Assembly (NCBI GenBank): GCA_023258655.1
Contig: JALQWO010000059.1
Span: 240 to 8,849 of the forward strand
DNA: 8,610 nucleotides
From: Bacteroidia bacterium
GTDB taxonomy: Bacteria > Bacteroidota > Bacteroidia > NS11-12g > UBA955
Reading direction: 5' to 3'
In this document: positions 5,105 to 8,610 of the stretch, one piece after another
Position numbering within the stretch: the stretch's first letter is position 1
Layout of the letters: every line of letters starts with the position of its first letter
Position numbers and translations under genes: made by a program
The notes under the pieces: generated by a model
Told to the model about the DNA's origin: nothing
What the model saw: only the letters and a program-made list of their open reading frames with translations
The model's database searches: none

Positions 5105-7042
5105 TTATTTTACCATCATGGTTTTGCTTACACTGCTACCACCCGCTACGAGGGTGTAGGTGTAGATACCAGCTGACAAGCCTTCAGCGGTGATGGTCAA
5201 CTCGTGGTTTCCTTTGTACAAGTTGCTGTGGGTTTGGGTTTTCACCAACGCGCCCATCGCATTGCGTACTTCCACTTTGATATCACCAGGCTTGGTCAAG
5301 TAAACCAAAACGTTGGTTGAATTGCTGAATGGATTGGGATAGTTTTGATTCACTACCATTACCTCACCGGTGTTTGGCTTTTCAACATTTACACCATACA
5401 ACATGCCGATGTTACCGTTCAAAATTTCGGTTACAGGGATGGCTTGGTAGTTGATCAAGTTCAATACAACGGGGTGGTTACCGAAGGCACCAGAGTTGTT
5501 CTGCAAATTGGTACCTGCGATTTCGTCTTGCTGCCAAGTCATGTGCAAGAAGCCGTTGGCAACGCGACAAGTTGACGCGAAGTCATCTTCTCTTCCCATT
5601 ACCTGGGTCACGTTTTGCGGCAAGCTCCAAGTAGCACCACCATCGGTTGAATATACCACGCCGATATCACGGAAGTTCGCACCCAAATCAGACAAGTCTT
5701 GCTCGATGGGCACACTAAACAAACAGTAGAGGTTTCCGTTGGCATCCATGGCAGAAGCGGGCTGACGCATTGCAGAAGTACTACCCAAACGAGCAACCGT
5801 ACTCAAACCGGAGGGAACGTTTCCGCTCGACAAACCTGAGTAGGTAGCCTGTTCCAAAGAGTTGATACCATCTTGGTCGCGATCAAACTGACTACCGCTG
5901 GCAATCAAAGTGGTCTTATCAGTTGCTTCAGACCAATGCATCAAACCCTGGATGCTAGGATAAAAACTGTATGAAGCATCTGAGGTGTCGGTATCCAACA
6001 CACGGCCCAAGCCCCAGAAAACATGCAATTTGTTGTTGTTGTCGATGATCACATCCACTGTACCGTCGTTGGTGAAAGGCGTATCCAACATTTCTGTTTT
6101 GCCAGTCCATGGAGCATATTTGAAGGTATCAACGATGATACGCTGCCAGTTATCACCACCATCCGTGCTCTTCCATGCAATTACACCTTGCAACAAATCT
6201 GCGTTAACGATTGCTACGGTGTTGCCTTTCACATCAATGGTGTACTGATCCGCACCACCGTTATTGGTCAATGTGCTATCATAGTCAGGCATCATGATGT
6301 GTTGCTTGTCCCAGGTAGCACCACCGTCTTTTGAACGACTGTAAACCATGGGAGCAAAAATTCCTTTTCTCTGGGGAGCGCGGGCTTCGCCGGGAGCTGC
6401 AGAGTCGGTGTAAGAGCAAATCAAGTGAATCACATCACCATTATTGGCTGTACGAGCCCAGATGGGCTTGTAGGGAGGCTCTTTCAAAATACTTGTGGTA
6501 GTTGAAGGTCTTGAAGTAGCTGAAGCGCTTTTGGTCATGTAGAAACCGCCATTTGTTGCATCGTGACCGATGGTAAATACTGAACCATTGGACAATACAC
6601 CTACGTTGGCCCATCCTGTACGAACGTTTTCAACGCGAGAACTGTCTGATGGATTCCATTTTCCTGAAGCATCGCGGTAGTTGTAACCTGCACCGCGGGT
6701 AGCGAAACCTGCCGCATCACTGTTGGCAGTTGTCCACGTCGCAGAAACAGCACCATTGGCATGAAGTGCCAAACGATGAGGCATGGCGAAGTTCGATTGT
6801 AAATCGTAGTAGGTAGAACCAATTCTCACAAAGCTCTTGTAGTCTACACCGCGTGCACTCAATGGCTTTTTCTTGGATGGTGCTACACCGAACCCACCGT
6901 TATCGGCTTTGTCGATGAAGACTTTGGATGTTGTCAACGTCTGCGGAGCACCTTGACCTGTGCCTTCCATCGACGCAGCAACTTGCGCTGTAGCAAAGGA
7001 AGTGGCCACGGCAGCAATGGTTAAAGCGTATAGTTTTTTCAT
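5105..7042 (-). CDS. Secreted Asp-box (BNR, sialidase-like) beta-propeller protein with T9SS type A sorting domain
   Basis: This 645-residue protein starts with a signal peptide (MKKLYALTIAAVATSFATAQ). Three Asp-box motifs (S-x-D-x-G-x-x-W) are clear: SKDGGATW at 237-244, STDGGDNW at 292-299 and STDGGATW at 465-472. They mark a sialidase-like propeller over roughly residues 70-535. FAMPHRLAL (85-93) lies where sialidases carry their Arg-Ile-Pro motif, but the Arg is not in the usual place. I cannot identify the Arg triad or the Tyr/Glu pair, so enzyme activity is not claimed. DRDQDGINSLE (387-397) is a DxDxDG calcium-loop-like insert. Residues about 562-645 are a T9SS tail: NQNYPNPFSNST, VEVRNAMGALV and LSAGIYTYTLV. 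The product is probably carried to the cell surface or medium, perhaps to bind or trim glycans. It lies 51 bases after holA, with no hairpin between and no Shine-Dalgarno. A strong terminator follows. Confidence 0.88.
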   Translation of the reverse strand: MKKLYALTIAAVATSFATAQVAASMEGTGQGAPQTLTTSKVFIDKADNGGFGVAPSKKKPLSARGVDYKSFVRIGSTYYDLQSNFAMPHRLALHANGAVSATWTTANSDAAGFATRGAGYNYRDASGKWNPSDSSRVENVRTGWANVGVLSNGSVFTIGHDATNGGFYMTKSASATSRPSTTTSILKEPPYKPIWARTANNGDVIHLICSYTDSAAPGEARAPQRKGIFAPMVYSRSKDGGATWDKQHIMMPDYDSTLTNNGGADQYTIDVKGNTVAIVNADLLQGVIAWKSTDGGDNWQRIIVDTFKYAPWTGKTEMLDTPFTNDGTVDVIIDNNNKLHVFWGLGRVLDTDTSDASYSFYPSIQGLMHWSEATDKTTLIASGSQFDRDQDGINSLEQATYSGLSSGNVPSGLSTVARLGSTSAMRQPASAMDANGNLYCLFSVPIEQDLSDLGANFRDIGVVYSTDGGATWSLPQNVTQVMGREDDFASTCRVANGFLHMTWQQDEIAGTNLQNNSGAFGNHPVVLNLINYQAIPVTEILNGNIGMLYGVNVEKPNTGEVMVVNQNYPNPFSNSTNVLVYLTKPGDIKVEVRNAMGALVKTQTHSNLYKGNHELTITAEGLSAGIYTYTLVAGGSSVSKTMMVK

Positions 7043-7061
7043 AGGGTAAATTTATTATTTA

Positions 7062-7069
7062 CAAATAAA
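7062..7069 (-). promoter_or_regulatory. Candidate -7 promoter element (TTTATTTG) for the Asp-box protein gene
   Basis: On the - strand TTTATTTG matches TAnnTTTG in all but one fixed position and lies 19 bases before the ATG at 7042. The whole gap is AT-rich, so a chance match is easy. No clear TTTG is found at the -33 spacing. Read-through from holA is the alternative, since no terminator separates the two genes. Confidence 0.3.
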
Positions 7070-7093
7070 GGAAAAATAATGCGAAAAACAGCA

Positions 7094-8128
7094 TCAAACC
7101 CGCTGTGGAGCACGAAGTATTCCCACGATGGTTTCAATCAATAACTCACCGTCTGTAGCAGAACCGCGATGTACACCTTTCAAGCGCAAATCAAGGAGTT
7201 TAATCTGATTAAAAACCCGCTCCAAGTCACTGGCTGAATACAATTTGGCTGCACCTAAGTACTCATCCAAAAAAAATGGATTCACCCCAAGTGCGCCAGC
7301 CAATTCAGATTTACTGCCACCACCCATTTGCTGGGTCAATAGGATTTTCCCAAAATAATTGTGCAGATTGGTTACGATACGCAAGATCTCCCCTTTCTCT
7401 GCCCGCTGTCCCATGTGATGCCCAATTTGGATGGCTTTGTTGAAATTCTTTGTACCCAAAGCCGTTTGTAATTCAAACACGTTGTATTCTCGATTGAAGC
7501 CAATATTGGCCTCGATATGCGTTGTTCTGATGAACTCGTCTTTCACATTGATGAACAATTTATCCAGCTCATTGTGAATCAACGGCAAGTCAGCACCCAA
7601 CAACTCTACAATCATTTGAATTGCGGCGGTATCTACACTCCTGCCCTGCTGTTTGAAATACTCCGGCAACCAATCCTTAATTTGGTAATCACGCAATTTT
7701 GCCGCGTAGTATGCCCCACCAAAGCGATCGGCTTGCTTGCCAATTTTGGTGCGCATGTCCATCTTATTTCCACGAAATGCACAAACCAAAATGGTAGAAG
7801 GCATGGGATTTTCAAGGTATGAGAGCAGCTTATCAAACTCTTTGATATCCTGGGCGTCCTTGACCAAAATCACTTGATATTCGCTCATCATGGGATAGCG
7901 ACGTGCCATGGCAATGAGGTCGTGAATTTTTACTTCTTTACCGTAAATCAACGTTTGGTTAAAACTGCGCTCGGCCTCCGGGAGTATACTGCCCTCCAAC
8001 AAATCAGTGAGCGCATCGATAAAATACACCTCTTCACCATGCAGCAGATAGACTGGCGAGTATTGTTTGGATTGAATCTTTCGACGCAAATCCAAATAAT
8101 TTGATATGGTATCGCTCAATTTGGCCAT
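7094..8128 (-). CDS. holA: DNA polymerase III subunit delta (clamp loader)
   Basis: This 344-residue protein has the length and layout of HolA. In the clamp loader, delta opens the beta sliding clamp ring. YLLHGEEVYFIDAL (27-40) is the family's N-terminal signature, followed by MARRYPMMSEYQVILVKDAQ (74-93), the lid-type helix GADLPLIHNELDKLF (178-192), and a C-terminal collar region with ILRIVTNLHNYFGKI (248-262) and DLRLKGVHRGSATDGELLIE (313-332). Delta is a catalytically inactive member of its AAA+ group, and no Walker A motif is visible here. The start is placed at the ATG at 8128 (MAKLSDTISN). An upstream ATG at 8185 would add 19 residues, but these are encoded over the start of the divergent gene and do not look like HolA. 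Its promoter must lie inside that neighbour's 5' coding region. Confidence 0.93.
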   Translation of the reverse strand: MAKLSDTISNYLDLRRKIQSKQYSPVYLLHGEEVYFIDALTDLLEGSILPEAERSFNQTLIYGKEVKIHDLIAMARRYPMMSEYQVILVKDAQDIKEFDKLLSYLENPMPSTILVCAFRGNKMDMRTKIGKQADRFGGAYYAAKLRDYQIKDWLPEYFKQQGRSVDTAAIQMIVELLGADLPLIHNELDKLFINVKDEFIRTTHIEANIGFNREYNVFELQTALGTKNFNKAIQIGHHMGQRAEKGEILRIVTNLHNYFGKILLTQQMGGGSKSELAGALGVNPFFLDEYLGAAKLYSASDLERVFNQIKLLDLRLKGVHRGSATDGELLIETIVGILRAPQRV

Positions 8129-8147
8129 GGGTTGTATTTTTACCGCA
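8129..8147. promoter_or_regulatory. 19-base divergent start region between holA and the HsdR_N gene
   Basis: Only 19 bases separate the holA ATG (- strand) from the preferred GTG of the + strand gene. If the ATG at 8127 is used instead, the two start codons overlap within the palindrome CCATGG. On the + strand TATTTTTA (8135-8142) is one base off the TAnnTTTG consensus and lies five bases before the GTG. Each promoter must use bases within the other gene, so the two could compete for polymerase. Confidence 0.35.
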
Positions 8148-8594
8148 GTGCAGACATTACATTTCCCCGAATACGGGTTTCGCATCCAGGATCAAGAGCA
8201 AAAAAAAGTCATTTTCGATCCGGTTCGTAAAAAATTTATCCCCCTAACACCTGAAGAATGGGTGAGACAGCACTGTATTGCACACTTAACCAACTACTAT
8301 TCTTTGTCCGTTGGAATGATTGCCGTTGAAAAAGAAATCCAGGCCTTTGGATTGCGCAAACGCTTTGATATTGTGGTATTTGCGAACGATACCCGACCAT
8401 TTATTTTGATTGAATGCAAAGCACCTGAGGTGAAAATCACCCGGGATACACTCATTCAAGCGGCCACATATAACAATAAATTAGACAGTGAATTCGTGTG
8501 GATTACCAATGGCATGGAACATGCTTGGTTTCAGAAAAAAGAGGGCAATTTAAGGTTGATTTCACCACCCACACAAACTGCACTGCGCCGCTAA
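8148..8594 (+). CDS. Stand-alone HsdR_N-type PD-(D/E)xK protein (type I restriction R-subunit N-terminal domain-like)
   Basis: From the GTG at 8148 the product has 148 residues. FDPVRKKFIPLTPEEWVRQH (23-42) is the signature of the small HSDR_N_2-type proteins of Bacteroidota. The nuclease core is complete: RFDIVV with Asp74, LIECK with Glu89 and Lys91, and the QxxxY motif QAATY (104-108) seen in HsdR-type enzymes. A metal-dependent DNase fold is therefore likely, though activity and target are unknown. There are no HsdM or HsdS genes and no helicase domain, so it is not a normal restriction system. GTG is preferred because homologues I recall begin M-Q-x-L-x-F-P-x-Y-x-F, matching VQTLHFPEYGF. 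An ATG at 8127 would add seven residues (MGCIFTA) and one at 8106 would add fourteen. Its head-to-head position with holA suggests a link to DNA replication or repair, which is inference. Confidence 0.85.
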   Translation: MQTLHFPEYGFRIQDQEQKKVIFDPVRKKFIPLTPEEWVRQHCIAHLTNYYSLSVGMIAVEKEIQAFGLRKRFDIVVFANDTRPFILIECKAPEVKITRDTLIQAATYNNKLDSEFVWITNGMEHAWFQKKEGNLRLISPPTQTALRR

Positions 8595-8610
8595 AACCGC
8601 GATGCTCGTG
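8595..8610 (+). other. Right edge of window; possible start of a further + strand gene
   Basis: Sixteen bases follow the HsdR_N stop. ATG at 8602 opens a frame for only three codons (Met-Leu-Val) before the window ends. It could be the start of a co-transcribed gene, but this cannot be judged here. Confidence 0.15.

Noticed and set aside
5985..6334. + strand open frames of 87 and 103 codons within the Asp-box gene
   Set aside because: They lie antisense to the propeller coding region, with no supporting start signal or domain.
8129..8185. Longer holA start at 8185
   Set aside because: The added residues (MRNPYSGKCNVCTAVKIQP) are antisense to the start of the HsdR_N gene and are not part of HolA. 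The CNVC pair is not a zinc site.
8148..8594. Part of a type I restriction-modification system
   Set aside because: Only the small nuclease domain is present; there is no helicase, methylase or specificity gene in view, and the neighbour is holA.

Overview
The window reads as chromosomal DNA of a member of the Bacteroidota. Four things support this. Two predicted secreted proteins end in type A C-terminal sorting domains of the type IX secretion system (T9SS), which is confined to this phylum and its relatives. Most genes lack a Shine-Dalgarno sequence. There are TAnnTTTG-like promoter elements. A holA gene stands head to head with a small HsdR_N-type nuclease gene, an arrangement I recall from flavobacterial genomes. 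GC content looks close to one half by eye. A genus cannot be named from this much sequence.

Layout from left to right. The 3' end of paaD, on the + strand, is the edge of a phenylacetate degradation locus lying to the left. It converges with a block of six genes on the - strand. In transcription order (right to left) these are holA (clamp-loader delta subunit), a secreted Asp-box beta-propeller protein with a T9SS tail, a 65-residue two-helix membrane protein, a PstS-like lipoprotein joined to it by an ATGA overlap, an exported TPR protein with a Thr/Pro/Ala tail, and a secreted subtilisin-like protease with a T9SS tail. At the right edge an HsdR_N-type PD-(D/E)xK protein is divergent from holA.

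Two strong rho-independent terminators divide the - strand block: one after the Asp-box protein (5044-5079) and one after the TPR protein (1908-1940). This leaves three transcription segments: holA plus the Asp-box gene; the small membrane protein, PstS-like lipoprotein and TPR gene; and the protease alone. In both terminators the T-rich tail contains the same octamer, TATTTTTG, a perfect match to the Bacteroidota -7 consensus, just upstream of the next start codon. The terminator tails may therefore also serve as promoters.

Functionally the window mixes housekeeping (holA), catabolism (paaD), T9SS cargo (protease and Asp-box propeller) and a cell-envelope module (2-TM protein, PstS-like lipoprotein, TPR). 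The envelope module has no ABC-transporter permease or ATPase beside it. There is no RNA gene, CRISPR array, insertion sequence or phage gene, and no gene-free stretch over 300 bases. The least understood parts are the envelope module and the lone HsdR_N-type nuclease. I found no clear sign of a wholly new system.
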